Positions 29,341 to 43,270 of a DNA stretch of 64,000 nt are shown here, one piece after another. Both the position numbers and the translations under genes were made by a program. The notes beneath the pieces were generated by a model. That model worked only from the letters and a program-made list of their open reading frames with translations, was not told the origin of the DNA and ran no database searches. Positions within the stretch are counted from its first letter, which is position 1. Each line of letters begins with the position of its first letter. Source of the stretch: Karalla daura (lineage: Eukaryota > Chordata > Actinopteri > Chaetodontiformes > Leiognathidae); assembly GCA_029224185.1 (NCBI GenBank), contig CM055192.1:868001-932000 (forward strand). The letters run 5' to 3'.

Positions 29341-30615
29341 AGTTTACTTGGTGACTTTGAGTCTCTCACTCCTCTCACTTCACCATTCAACTGTCAAACT
29401 GAATGGAACTCAATGAGATATTTGTCCAGACCCAGACCAAATTTTGAGTGCATTCTATGCCATTGCCTAATGTGAGCTCTTTCCCAAGGGAAGAGTACCA
29501 AAAATCAGAAGACTCAGTGTGGGTGATGGTGACACACAATTATTAGACGGGAAGATCTTCACACATGCAATTCTAATGATCACTGTCCAGTGAAATTCAG
29601 TCGATCTTTCCATTTAAATTAGTCATTAGTCATCATTTTTTCCTAACATATGAAAATCAAAAGCTTTTAGGGAAATGTTTTTCACTGCATAGAATCTTGC
29701 CACATTTCACTGTGAATATTTCTGTGATTATCCATATTACAGCATTCTGTGTGCTCATGGCTCAGTCCGTACTGAGTGAAGCTTCTCTCAGTCGGGGAAA
29801 TGATCCCCATCTTGTTGCTGAGAGCCATAGCTACTCAGGCAGAAAATATTTTCTCTAATCCTATATCCAGCACAATGGCACACATGTAGCATGGCTATCA
29901 GGTGATAAAAAGGAGATTCAATGACTCGAAGACCCCAGAATTCATTTTCCCTACTCCCTGGGGAGAGGGAGGGAATCTACAGTTTATAGCCTGGGGGCAT
30001 AGATCTTTTTTTAATAACTTCTGGCTGTAATGATATCATTTAAATGAGATGATGGGTTGAATCTTGGCTATACAGAACCCATTTTAAACGATTGTAAATG
30101 TAGATTATCTACATCTCTCCATCTGTTCCTGTTCTCACCTTCTTGTCACACACACTCTCTCTCTCTATCTCTGTCTCCTTTCTTGACAGCCTCACAAGGT
30201 TTCACAGAGAATTGCTGTGGGAGTTCTCCACCTCCCTGTTTGCAAAGCTGTACCTGTTCACTGACTTTTAGAGCAAGAGAACTGAGCAGGTTTGATTTCC
30301 CAGATGACACTCCATACGTGCATTCTTCCTGTCATCCAATTTCTGCACACAGTGTAACCAGATGTCTGCCTCTTGAAGTTCAGTTTCATCAGCTATCACT
30401 TAACATATAAACAGACAGAAAAATATTAGAGTAATATACTAAGCAAAGTGGGACAAAAACTACCTGTGATGGATGTTGAATTTATGTTAGCACAGATATT
30501 TCCTGAGTATTGCCAGGCTCAAAAAGGACATATTCTCAAAAAAACATGTCTGAGTCAAAAAAGAAAAAGCAACCTATTTTAAATCAGTAGAACTGATATC
30601 AAGTGTGGCAATATA

Positions 30616-30650
30616 TAGTTCACTTTTCCAGCAAGAGGAAAAGTGAACTA
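30616..30650. repeat. perfect 14-bp inverted repeat (hairpin)
   Basis: TAGTTCACTTTTCC, loop AGCAAGA, GGAAAAGTGAACTA. The stem is perfect over 14 bp. There is no T-tract or gene end beside it. Confidence 0.85.
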
Positions 30651-31795
30651 AAGGTTGCCTGAAGCACTTACAATAAGGTCTTCTTGCCATCATATAATTG
30701 GTGGCATCTAACTTGACAGAAAGGAAAAGGACTCTGCGGGAAGTGAGACACATTCTGTCAATGACAGAGAGACCTAATTATGTGATGATGAAGCCCCTGC
30801 AGCCAAAGAGGATGTCAGGGCGGGCAGCAATAAGGCAGCTCATGGAGAAGACACACCACCCACCATGACTGTGTGTTGCAGGTGACCTGGAAAGACCTGT
30901 TTACCTCATTAAAAATGAATTACAAGGTAATAAGGGCCCCGCTCCAATTCCTTCCCTCCCCCCAATATCTGTCCTTCATCCATAATGCAGAAGCAAGATG
31001 GGATAGTGTGGGATAAGTCCTCAGGGAGGGTCAGTTGGACAGAGACCCAGTCTGCTCCTCCTCCTCCTACCTTAGCTGCCTGTTTCCATGCTTGCGTGAA
31101 GCAATAATGAGACAATAACATGGTGAAGGGACGTGTGATGCCAGAGATGAGTGGTCAGGTTGGACTTTCAAACAGAGGCACCATCACTGACAAACCTTTG
31201 GCCTCAACAAAAGCCTATTAGCACCAATGCATTTTTGTTTTTTAATCTATAGGCAGTTTTGCCTTCAGTAGTCTCTCTGGGAGCTTTGGGAGAGGAAAGA
31301 GTGATACAGAAATTGTGAGGGCATGCAGCTAAGGACCACAGACAGAATTTGTGCTGCGGTTTGGCTTGACACCCCTGGAATCCATTAGTCTTAGACATAA
31401 ATGGAGCAACCATTCATGATTTCTGTTTTGCATCATATTTATAATACAAATAATGTAATCTAAGAGGGCCGTCGCTGCCTTTATGCAGACCAAGCACTGT
31501 GCGTAGGGCCCTGCAATCCAATAGGGGCCCTGTGTTGCACGAAAGATGCGCATTTGTGCAGCCGTGACGAGATCGCACCGGGCCCTTTTGTTGTCGTTTT
31601 GTAGGGCCCCACTTTGGTCAAAAACAGTGAGTTCAATGGTAAAGGTGTTACTTGTACTTTATACTTGCTTGTGAAGATCTGATTTGTTTTCATACCCAGT
31701 CATACTATAGCTGTTACCAGCGATCCTGAAGGTTGTTCTATACTGGTGTTTTTGGAGCATTCCCCAACTTCGGACACATGCATCTTGCGTGAGTC

Positions 31796-31955
31796 AGCCT
31801 CAGGTGGTATTGTGGTTGTTGCCCACTCACTGAAGGATTGGTGGTTCAATCCCTAGCCCCTGCTGTGGCTTAAGACAAGATACTGATCTATAGTTTTAAG
31901 ATGAGCTATGCAAAACATCCATTCATGTTGAGTGAAATTCATTTAAAGACTTATT
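31796..31955 (+). mobile_element. tRNA-derived SINE fragment
   Basis: GGTTCAATCC at about 31843-31852 fits a tRNA/pol III B box. The surrounding GAAGGATTGGTGGTTCAATC, AGCCCCTGCTG, ACAAGATACTGA and the later CATCCATTCATGTTGAGTGA follow the layout of fish SINEs that derive from tRNA. The A-box region near 31803 (CAGGTGGTATTGTGG) is diverged. No poly-A or target duplication was identified. Confidence 0.6.
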
Positions 31956-34900
31956 GAAGAATATCTGAAGATGAATTGTGCATATGAGACTCCTTCCACA
32001 CTGAAAGCATTACATGATACAGTTCTTTAATCTTACTGTATGCATTATTTGTCAAGTGAAGGGAACAGAACACAGCTGTGGAGTCAATGTTTAGGTTTCA
32101 CAGCACTCCCGGTCGGTTATGACTGGTAGTAGTAGAGATCGCACTACTCATGCAGGTAATTCAATGACAAAACAGGGGAGATGCTCCAGGCAGAAAGAAA
32201 AACCTGAAAGAAAGGAAACCACACTTCAAAAGGTGGTGGGAGGAGAACCAGAGAAAACAGAAACAAATGAAACAGAAAACAATGTGAGGATAAAACAGGA
32301 GGATCAGGAAAAAAAGACAGTGCTGTGTGAGACACAGTATTAGGATATCTGTCATGAGAGATGAGAGGAGAAAAATCATGTTGCTGTATAAAGCAATAGG
32401 GATGAAGTGAAAAATGTGAAATATATAGAGAAAAACATAGAGAGAACCTGGACTAGAAACCCTAGAGATTAGGCAGAAGTACAACACTCTGAGAACCCAG
32501 GGGAAAACTAGAAGACACCCAAGGGAAACTCTTGGTGGTGGTAGTTTTATTACCTACAGTAGCTGATTTATAGATGCTTATAGTGGTGACAAATACAACA
32601 AGAATAAAATAAGGAATACATGACACCACAAATTACCCATTTTACAGCTACTGTAACTGACAGTGCTGTCCATTTTCAGACAGCACAAAGTGGAATATGT
32701 CTGGGAGAAGCCAATGGATCTCCTGCACAAAATGACCTTCAAAGATCTCAGCCAGGAACGATGAGAGCAATACTATACTTCCACATGGACAACTCTGGAA
32801 ACCCAGGTTACAAGACTATGATCTTTCAACCCTTTCATCCTCCCTAAGGTCTCACAGAGAGCTAAAATTGATAAAAATGTGGAACAAAGTAGAAAACTAG
32901 AATCCACGCACTTGATTATATTCTTTTTAGGCAGGTTTTGTTTGTTTTGTTCTTTATGAAACTCATGAATGATAATGTTGTTGCTAATTGAGGAAGATTT
33001 ACTTCACTAATTTATGAGTCTTATTTATCATTCAGGGCTTTGTAAATGTTCCACCACCTGTCATACACTAGGACTTGATCAAGGATGGTTGGTTTCTTAT
33101 TCCTCAGGTATAAAAATAGGGTATTCAGTATCATGAGATCAGGTTTGTTACATTTGTTTTCAATATCCATATATAACATCCTGTCATTTCAGATGTTTTT
33201 GATGACAGACATATCATTTTAAAAACCTCATTTTCAGTTAACAGTTCTGTGTGCCATATTTCTGTGTGGAACACGTATCAGCCCACAGCATGTTTTTGTA
33301 ATAATGTGTAACAGCATGGATGCCTCCGGAGACCTAGTCCTTATCTCTTCTATTTTAAGCCCTGCAGAGGAGACCCTATAGAACGGTATGGCAGATCCCA
33401 CCCGTTGACTCTAGGCTCAACCCAAGCTCATATTTAACATCATGCAGGTAGAGACAGATACACAGCTACTGCATGTCAGACCTGCTTGGTAGATTAACAT
33501 GCTGCAGAGTTTAGAGTATTCACACAAGGCTATAAAGCCTAAGCTGCAGTAATGTAGCTTATGCTTTAAATGTGCTCTAAACCATAACAGGCCATAAGCT
33601 GCTGGATTCAGTCTGACAACAAGAATCCTAATTGATATTGGAATTAAACTTCACTGGCTCGAAATGAACTCTAATTCCTAGGTTTTACCTCAACATACTA
33701 ATACTGATCTCACATGCACAAGCTCAACAAAGTACACACACAAATCAAAGCAAAGTTTTCGCCTATTTGTCAAGGCAGTGAGGAGCAAATCTGTGTATTT
33801 CCTACGTAGAAAATAAAATGAAAGTCAAACAACAAAAGTAAGGCTAAGTAGCCTTGGTCATCTGATTTGTAAATGGCATAAATTGCCAATAAAATGCTAC
33901 AAGTCGGCCAATGTTCTTTCATACAAAATCAAATTTCCCCCACATTGTGGGACGGATATAAGGCATATTCTATTATATTCTATGACATATGCATTAGTAT
34001 ATATGCTTGTCATAGAATGGGTGTCATATGGTGACGTTAGATGTGTAGTGTTACACCATTCATTATAGCTTTCTGTCCCATGCTTCATGAAACTTTACAC
34101 CTCAAAAATCTGTAATGTTTTTTTTTCTTTTTCTACAACAACATTCAATGTTTCTGCATTATTCTTGTGTTGTTTGTGAGTGTTTGATGAAGTGTCTGTC
34201 ATAATGTTTACACAATGTTTACATAATGTGTTAAAATCATTTATTGTGTGAAAGACAGCTTATTGGTTAATATGTTGTCTTTATTATGTTGTGTTTATTG
34301 TCTTAATTGTGCTTCTTATGAGTTTTCTTTGGTGCATTAGCCTACATTGCTCAGGAAATATTGGAACATACACAACAACACACTGCAATTATGGACATGG
34401 AGGACATCCTCCCACCCTATGCTAGTTAAAGCTAGAGAGCAGTTTCATTCATGCCAGAATTTCTTTATGGTCGTTTTACCACAGTCTGTCTGGGCAAAGG
34501 GTTCAGGCCTGTGTCTTTTCCCTCTTTGTCTGCTCTTCTGGGGGACATGAATGGGAGGTTGGGGCCCGAACAAAAGGCAGATCATGGGCCTATTGGAGGG
34601 ACAAATGAGCTTAGTTTGGGTAATGGCAGCCAAAAGGAAAGGGAGGACTGTGGAAGTATTGAGGCTCACCTAGGACCGGAATGGGAGGGGAGATGAATTC
34701 TCCAGGATGAACAACTGAGATCCTCCTTCCCACAGTGCACATGGTCTGTCACTATCTGACAACAACAGGCACGCACTGTCTACAGACAGAGGAAGGGAGT
34801 GAGATGGAGGGTATAAGGTGGTGAAAGGGAGACAAACACCAGCTGATTGCATGTTTCTCCATGGGAACTCAGTTCTGATCGGTGATGTAGTGCATAATGG

Positions 34901-35025
34901 AGGACAAACTAACCATGGATAATAATAATCAAAGAAAATCCGGACCACATTTACTCTTATCACCCACCAAAGTTGAGTATGGCGACAAGAAGCATGAATG
35001 GCATAAAGCTGTCAGTTTAGAACGT

Positions 35026-35038
35026 ATATCTATCTCTA

Positions 35039-35114
<76 letters not shown>
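35026..35114. repeat. TATC/CT/TA compound microsatellite
   Basis: TATC units, then CT repeats to about 35070, then TA repeats to 35114. Intergenic. Confidence 0.95.
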
Positions 35115-35116
<2 letters not shown>

Positions 35117-35832
35117 TATGTTTAATATATTCCACAACAGAAGATTTGTTGACATAAAGATATTTCATACGCTAATGGCTCGTCTGTTCCCACTGCGGCA
35201 AAGTTTCCAGATATTTTGTCACAAGGAGATTTATCTAAGACTCTTCAAATGTCACATTATCAAACAAGTTTTCAATTCCTCTCTTACATACATTTTTAGT
35301 TCTTGACACTTACAAAAAGCATTTCATCTTACGCGGCCCCTGTTCTGTCAGCTCCACTGTGACTTCCCATCCCTGCTGCTGCTCTAATATAAGCCCCTCT
35401 AGTGTCCTCTGCAGAAACCTGGGCAGACGGTTTTAGAGACAAGGTTACATGGTCACCATATTGGCTGTTGAATTTTGTACCCACTGGTGTCACAGGGGTC
35501 CCCTTGTGACCCCAGACCTTATTGTATTGCATAAAATCCAAGCTCCTAGGCATTTACATATCACATATTGCCTATTTTAATGTGGTTTATCTATATGCAA
35601 TATATGTTACATCTGTGGGTGAATTTCTCTGAATTGCTTCTGTAAGGGCAACCTAATCTTAACATTTGAAATGACATGGATGAGTTGTATGAGTAGATAT
35701 TCCATGGTAAATTGAGTGTTCTAAGTAGTATAGTAGTCCTAGTGTTTTTCTACAGACATAAGTCATATTCACCTATTCATACACTGGAGGCGGAATTACA
35801 CCAGTGTACCATAAGTCACCAGTGTTGAACAG

Positions 35833-35868
35833 ATAGATGTATGGTACACCAGTATACCATACGTCTAT
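35833..35868. repeat. imperfect 14-bp inverted repeat
   Basis: ATAGATGTATGGTA, loop CACCAGTA, TACCATACGTCTAT. One position differs and would form a G-U pair in RNA. Nearby GTACCATAAG and GGTACACC repeat parts of the stem. Confidence 0.7.
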
Positions 35869-37609
35869 GTGTTTCGATTTCAGTTGTACCAACACAAGCC
35901 TCCACAGACACTTTTCAGGAGGAATAAGTCAATCAGCAGTACCTTTTGCCAAGTAGACTTAGTTGACTAAGTAAACCAATAAAACTGGCATATTTTAGTC
36001 TGATTAGAAGAGCAATTTTTAATGTGTGTAAAACAGTGGTGGCTGGTAGTAGGTTGAGGAAATCTCAAATTGTTACATATCTATAGAATGTTCTTTGTTG
36101 TTTTTCATGTTCAAGTGTTCTTTGTTGTCTCGGGTGTTAACAGATACTGTGTTGCTGTCATTCACCCCTACCATCTACTGGCCTCTTGTTAAGCACATGA
36201 AAACACTTTAGCTTGCTACAATTATGTCAGTGATGTGACTGATGGCTGGGTGCGACCCCTAGGTGCAAAGCTGGCTGATGGCCTGACAGGTGATGTATGA
36301 AGCGTCAGGAGATGAGCTGCCGAATAATGGCTTTGTGTCAAAGCCTTTTCCTCTCTTTTCGAGGAGCTACCACACAAGGCAGCACAGCCTGGGCTACCAT
36401 GATGGATTGATCTCAGGACTGGGCCTTGATGGGTTGTTGGTGGTCCCTGAGCATGAATTAAATGTACCTCTTGTTTCAGTGCTGTCACAATGCCACAGCT
36501 GTCCACAGTATCTTCATTTGCTTTAGTGGTGGAGGCTTTACAAAATACCATGTTTTCCAAATCTGTTTAAGCTCTGTGAGGATAGCTGTTAGACAAACTG
36601 TGGTGCTATGAATTTCAATGAGGACCACGCTCTCAGAAATACAATGGAGTGGTGTTTCAAATGGAAACTGAGGCATGGGGAGTTAACTTTAATAGCTTAT
36701 CTCCACTGTTTATGTTACCCAGCAGTAAAGCTGCAGGCTGACACACACACACAGATCTCTACCTTCTTCTATTCTGTTTCTCATATCTTTTTTGTTCATT
36801 AAGCAGAGAAAACCCTGCATAGCATTACAAAAATGTTTCTATTTTACACTTTCCATTGAGCCAGAAAAGAGATACTATATCTCAGATGAAACAGTCTTTT
36901 AACAGCAGTTGTGGTACAGTGAGAGGTGAGGGCCTGTTGGTCAGCCAAGGGGAGAGGCTTCACTGGACATTGGAATAAAGCACATGGCCATAAGACTCAC
37001 CTTTACATAAAACACATCATCAAGAAGATGTCTGGGTGCTGAAGAACAAAAAAAAGAAATTTTCACCATTAAATCACTATTGGCTGCGTAACCATTTGAC
37101 GACAGAAATTTTGATTTCAACAGAAAAACCTGTGATCGCTTCATGCCTTCAACATGTGGTAAGTTGTATAGTTTTGTGAATGATACCCTCTCAAGGTCTT
37201 CTCAAAGACCCAGTGGTTTTTAATATTTCAACTCCTTTAGAGTGCAACTGCCTTGAATGTTCTATGAAATCTGCACTCTTTCATACAATGCGCTCCAAAA
37301 AGCAGTAGTTTCCAAAATTAAAAAGACAAGTCTCCAGCTGATCCCTGGGTGTGTCCATCTTTTCATAAACCACATTGTATTTGCTATGTCATGCAAAAAA
37401 ATAATAATTTCGAGGCATTAACAAACATCAGAGCATTCCTGAGGCTTTCACCTCCATGGTAATGTGGTAACTTTCCTGACAGGAGTAAATGTCTCAGTTC
37501 ACGCAATGAATGGGAAAAGCTGAGAAAAAAAGAAATTGTTATTTTCTCTCAAACCACAATCAGCTGTGCAACCACACTTTTTTCTATTTTAACTTTAAAG
37601 GGGACATTT

Positions 37610-37930
37610 TGTGCATGTTTTACTACATTTGTTTCACCTACAGAGTAGTTCTGTATATTTTTTAACTCCAAAAACTCCTTAGTTATCTCATATGGATGTC
37701 AAGAACAAATACAGATTGTAGTCGCCATGCGGGCACTTGCAGAAATGCTTCTTTCTGGCTGCTGCTTTCCCCTGATTGGCTGCTCAGTGAAGGATTCTTT
37801 ATAGGCAGACAAGGTTTTTCCCAGGTCTGCCCCCCACCAGGTCTTGTTTGCCTTGATCGGCAGCACTGCTGCTGAGTTCTGCACTACGCAGACAGAGCCT
37901 GCACACTTGTGCATACACATCTTTTCTGCT
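37610..37930 (-). repeat. dispersed repeat, copy 2 (unclassified)
   Basis: Read on the minus strand this copy parallels 9198-9480: GTGTATGC at the start, GCCTATAAAGAATCC, CACTGAGCAGCCAATCAGGG, CAGCAGCCAGAAAG, TTCTTGACATC, AACTAAGGAG and ACTCTGTAGGTG, ending GCACAAAATGTCCCC. The short minus-strand ORF inside it has no recognisable protein. Confidence 0.75.
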
Positions 37931-40900
37931 TGGATATATCAATGCTTTATTGTTGCTGGCCCAGAGCAAAAAGCAGAATTATTTCAGAATATGATCTATC
38001 AATAATTCGGCTGGATGCGTGTATGTCCCTCTTTCCTTCGCTCTCATACACACATTAACACACATTTTTCACTTTCAACACAGCTGACCCTAATTAATCT
38101 ATCATCTATGAGTTTGTAAATTACGATATTATTTTTACAGATTAAATTAACACAAGTGAAATGTTTAATCAAATGTATCAGAATTAGAGAGGTGTTGATT
38201 GCTTTATTATGTTTATACATACAAGACATGATTGTAGTGTTATGTTACATAACATGAATGTAAGGAATGAATGAATGAATGAAACTTAACCAATCAAGAA
38301 TGGGAAATTCAGCCGGGGGGGCTTCAGGAGATTTGGGGCCGGACCACAAAGAACCATCTCCGTACCGCCTCTGTCTCTCCAAAACTCTGCGTATTGGAGG
38401 GCTGTTATTAAACCTCTTGTAGGTACCTGATGTTGCTGATGAAATTGGGTTACAATGTTAGCATCCAAGATGTGTTGCATTACAAGATCTCTCTACTGGC
38501 CCTTACTCCTCCGGTTCCCTGCTTTGTTACAGAAAGGGGTTCAGTTGGCCCTCCATGAATGCGGGTGGGATGTCAGGGAGCTCAGTTTATTCTTATGTAC
38601 AGTCTCTGGACACATGAAAGTTGAGGTGAATCCTCTTGGAGGGAGGAGGTTTTAGCTTGACTGCTGCTGGGTTGTTGATCTGTTAGATTGGACTTAACCC
38701 AAAATGGGGTCACCTGCTTTCCCAACTCATTACTTCGGGTCAGGAGTTCACCTCTGATTGGCAGAGGCATAGCGGTTGAGGAGTGGAGTGAGCTTGTGTC
38801 TATGCTCAATGGCAGCCTCCCAGCTGAAGGTTAAATGGATGGAGAGGACACCTCTTTCTTTTGTGTAGGACACAAGGGAGGCTGGAGACCATGTGCACAC
38901 TGAAATGAGGATAATCCAGTAGAGGAGCTGCATAGAGCATTTTATACATACTATTGTGTGCTGATAGGTTCCGGGCAGTCATGCAGCGGAAGGCGGTCCA
39001 TTTAACTACAGGTGATGTCTGGATGACAGACTAGTGGTGGCCCCAAGAAGAGTCCAAATCTTCTTCCAAAAGACTGAAGTCAAGTGGGGCTCACAGTCAC
39101 ACAGACAGAACCTGAGAAACACCCTGCGCTGCTCCAACACCCAGGAGAGGAAGCCAATATTTTTTGCGTTGCCCCGCATTTTGTTGGAGACTTATCAGTA
39201 AGTACTCTAGTAAATTGAATTCTAGCTGTGCCTTTTTCATTGTCTCCTTTTTCTGACACCAATGCAAGAGCACATAGTGAATTATAAAAAGCCACACAAT
39301 ATTACACATATAACAAATAGTTACACAGTATCTGCCAGTCTGTCCATTGATTAAATTCCATAACTTTGATGACGTTTGCTGCATTGTCACTTCTGATGCA
39401 CATCTGATCACACTTCTTTATTTGCAGTAAAGAAATACTGTATGTGTCACTGTTGTTTCTCTCTCTCTCTCCCCCTGCTTCTGTCTTACTTAGGTTGTAA
39501 TCAGATTCATCTATGAAATAAACTGGTAATGATTCACCTTTTCCTTTACAAGGAGTGGAAATGGACGGAATGAAGAGGAGAGAATGGAAATGGAGACTAC
39601 TAAGAATTTATTAATCGTGAAATAGCTTCTGAGACTCTAGAGGGCTTGGTAGTCTCCTGAGGTATATTGTCTGCTCTATTTATTCTAACAACTGTCGGCT
39701 ATTTCGAACAGCTAAAAAATAGATGGAGCCATGCTGAGCCTTGTAAATGTCTCAAACATGAATTACATTCACAGTTACTACAGAGCATTTCTTTAATGAT
39801 GCCATGAGTGAAACAAATGCAGGATTTGAGTTACTATGGTGGAGTCACTGCTTGAAGAAAAACACTGCAGTCTTTGGAAAAATGTTGGTTCACCAAAGAC
39901 AACAGTTCATTGTTCACTTTACATAAGTAAGTGCCAAGTGGTGCAAAAAGCTTTGAGCAGTCAGAAAAATCTTGGAAAGTGTTTTATACTAATATAAAAA
40001 TAAGTCACCTTTGTATCTTACAGAGTCACACGTGGTACCATTCAGTGGATTCATTTTGGATGAGACTCACTGGCAACTAAATCCAATATAAGTGCATATA
40101 TGATTTTCATTCTACAGATTTGGGTGACAAAAAAGGCCTAAACTGCAAAAACTTAGCCAAGTCAATGTTTTGCAACATTTACCAAGCGTTAGCAGTTTAC
40201 TGTTGTGTGGGTTGGGTTAGGGTTAGCCTGAGAGACGCAGTGCGTGCTTAAGGGACCGTTTATATGAGAAAGCTTGCTGGTAAAGACAACAAAATATTTT
40301 ATTCAAAGTGCCTTTTGTTTATATGGTGACAGGGTTTTTGGGGCTTAAAGACGCAAAAATCTCAAACAACCCTCCAGAGTGAAAAACTTGAATATGCCTC
40401 AGTGTAGTGATTTTGTCTATACTACCCAAGACACAAAACAGGCTCAGATCTGCTCACATCACATGGTCGTTTACGTCACATGCACGCACCAGTGCAGAGA
40501 CATAAACAAACATGTCGGATTATATCTATGTTTGGGACCTTCAGGCTAATAATAACGTTTGCAAGATGATTTATTTTGAGAATATTATTGGTAATATTAT
40601 TGTATTTTGAGAATGCCATTAGTTCCCAATGGTAATCAAAAGGGGGTCTGATGAGAAAAATACACTTTAAAAATATTTGAATCTATCCCATGGGAAGGTT
40701 AAGATCCACTAACCTATGATTTTGCAGACTTAGTAGGTATATAAATTTGGCAACCTATATATCACCTTCACATTTTAAATGAAGTCATCAAAACTATAGA
40801 CTATAGATTGAAGTCACAGGCGATTACAAGCCCAGTTTAACACAAGCCACGTCCAACACTGAAGAGCCCATCTTCAATATGGTTCAACTAGATTTTAAGC

Positions 40901-42250
40901 TCTACTATTGTGCTTGTCTATCTTCCCTGAACACACCCTCCAATTATTTGTGTTTCTTTGTTCCTCTCACGGCTCACATTTGTCTGGCTCAGGAGCCACA
41001 CTTCACATCTGTATGCCACCAGCACTGCTGGCAAAAAAAACAAATAAGCACAGAAAGCAACTTGGAAGGAACTAAAGGTTTCTGTGCTGCTTGTTCGGGG
41101 TCGCAATCACACTCTGCAGAGGTACATTCTGTGGAACAGTAGTGAGGCAACATAATGGTTTCCATATGCATGGATAACACGTGGGTATGCAGATTCTGTC
41201 CAAAGACTTTCTTTAACATAATAGAGTTTTAGCATGTAGATTTTGTTCTTTTTGTTCACATTCCTCAGCTGTTTGTCTGAGTATGTGGACATCTGTGTGT
41301 GCACATTGATGTTGCTTATATAAGTCTGGTATGTTGAGAGGTTAAGCTATAGCCCTACTACCAGCAGCCTATAATTACACAGGCAGTCTCAGTGTGAGAA
41401 GAGAGCCTGCTGGGTAATTGCCACGAAGAGCAACAGACGAAGTATGGCTCCTTTAAGTCCAGCTATAATTCAAATGGTTCAACTTAAGCCAATCCAGGAA
41501 TTCAGCAGAGTCAAAATAAAAACTCAGCACAAATCTTTTTAATATAATAAGGAATTTGTTTATTCCTGTAACTTCTTGCCATCTGCAACTTCAAATAATA
41601 TCTCGATTGAGCCATTGGTGATCAGCACACACTACAAACTGCATTCAGACTGACTCAAAAAGCTCAAACACTGAAGCACCACTGACTGCCAGAGATTGGG
41701 TCTGTTCTCCTCACACACTTTCAAATTTGAGTCTTTATCGCTCACACACCTCACACAACAGATTCCTTTGCTGACTCGTGATACCAATTGTCCTAGACTA
41801 GTACTGGCTGGAGCAGACCCCACTAAACGTTGAATTGTATGTAACATCAGGCAAAAACCCCATTTAATGCAACATGTAGACACTTTTACAACTGCCTAAA
41901 TTCTTTGCACAAGTCGTTGTCCACCGATGATAAAAATCTCACGTAAATGGTGGGTGAATTAAAATACTTGAAATTACTTGAAATGACAGATTTATCTGGT
42001 GACAGAGGATAAAAACATCCCTATCTATAATCCTAGGACTTGAAACATGCCTTACCAATATCAAAATGCACATTCGATGCACTAACAATGTAATACTGCA
42101 AGTAATCAGTCGGACGGTCAATCTTTTATTTTGTACTTGTTCTATCGAGCAGCTTAGGCATACTGTATGGGACTGAATGCCCTGTGGTGCTGAGAAGATT
42201 TGTTCTGCATTTTAATAGTCTCAAGCTATTCCATGGAAATGGCCCTCTGA

Positions 42251-42251
<1 letters not shown>

Positions 42252-42303
<52 letters not shown>
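42252..42303. repeat. AT microsatellite
   Basis: Uninterrupted AT dinucleotides of about 52 bases. Intergenic. Confidence 0.95.
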
Positions 42304-42304
<1 letters not shown>

Positions 42305-43189
42305 TGGATCAATTGATCACTGTAACAACAACAGCAATGAAAATAATGACAGAGCAGTAATATGGTCAACAATAAGCTACAGTGTTCTGAATTAATAATT
42401 TAGACAGTCAGGGGTGTGGATGGAGACACAAAGGAAGCAAGGTGAAGTCCAGAGAAATAGCCAGCAGCAGGCCCGCACCCAAGACCAACCACCCCCGGCA
42501 CTAAACAGAGACTAGGGTCCAATAATCCTGTGTGCCTGGAGCTCACTTGCACCCCTGATAGAGGGCTAAGGCAAGTCAGTGCAGTCAACCAGTCTCCAAG
42601 CCAACCCCACTTTGACTTTCTCCTATTCTCTCACCTATTGATGTGTGTGACTTGGGACTTGGGTTCTGTCACCAACAGATGCCCAGCCCCCTGGGCCCTA
42701 GTGTGTAATGAGTGGTGTATGTACTGAGTGTCCATAGCCTGAGCAGTGCAAGCCCACCATTTGTCCCCAGCACATATACACAATGCAGCAAGGGCGAGGT
42801 TAGGCCTACCCACCCTTGGGGGAAATCCCATCCTACATATAGTACCCTTAGATGTCACCAGCAGGACCCATGACACCCAGAAACCTGGCCCTTCACCAGC
42901 TCTGGAAAACACACTGTGAAGCAGCAACCACCCACAGTAATCAGTGGTGTTGAGTATGGGGCCTAGATCGGTTCAAATGCGATCATTCAAATTCTGACAG
43001 ACACACACATTTTCTCCATCGAGATGCGATCTAATATGATGTCACTTTCTTTGCATATCTTATGCATTTTAAATCTTATGGATTTAATTTGGAAATATTC
43101 AAAATAGCTATTTCTGTTAATGCCATAGTGCACTAGTTGGTCATTGAATGAGTAGTATGCTAATTCCCTCCACCAAAAAAAGGTAACAT

Positions 43190-43270
43190 GCACATGTATA
43201 CACTGTGATGAACTGGCGACGTGTCTACACCCTGTGTGAGCTGGAGTTAAGCACCAGCACCCACATGACA
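43190..43270 (-). repeat. possible fragment of the same teleost repeat
   Basis: GTGATGAACTGGCGACGTGT, followed by CACCCTGTGTGAGCTGGAGT, resembles the opposite-strand wording of the repeat seen at 18085-18310. Short and diverged, so only a suggestion. Confidence 0.35.

Larger units (their letters stand above)
28661..31795. other. intergenic region upstream of tnc, proximal part
   Basis: No gene recognised. It contains GA/CT-rich sequence next to the proposed promoter, CT and GT microsatellites, the hairpin at 30616-30650 and a GC-richer segment at 31440-31620. That segment has several GGGCCC words and may be an old repeat. ORFs present are short and lack family resemblance. Confidence 0.6.
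31956..37609. other. intergenic region without recognisable genes
   Basis: AT-rich sequence with a compound microsatellite (35026-35114) and an imperfect inverted repeat (35833-35868). The longest ORFs (for example 36222-36560 minus) show no domain, signal or splice context. A GC-richer patch at 34490-34880 has no recognisable content. Confidence 0.6.

Noticed and set aside
36222..36560. 112-codon minus-strand ORF, intergenic
   Set aside because: No domain, no splice context, and both strands are open across the same stretch.
40209..40228. GGGTTAGGGTTAG as an interstitial telomere
   Set aside because: Only two units; expected by chance at this scale.
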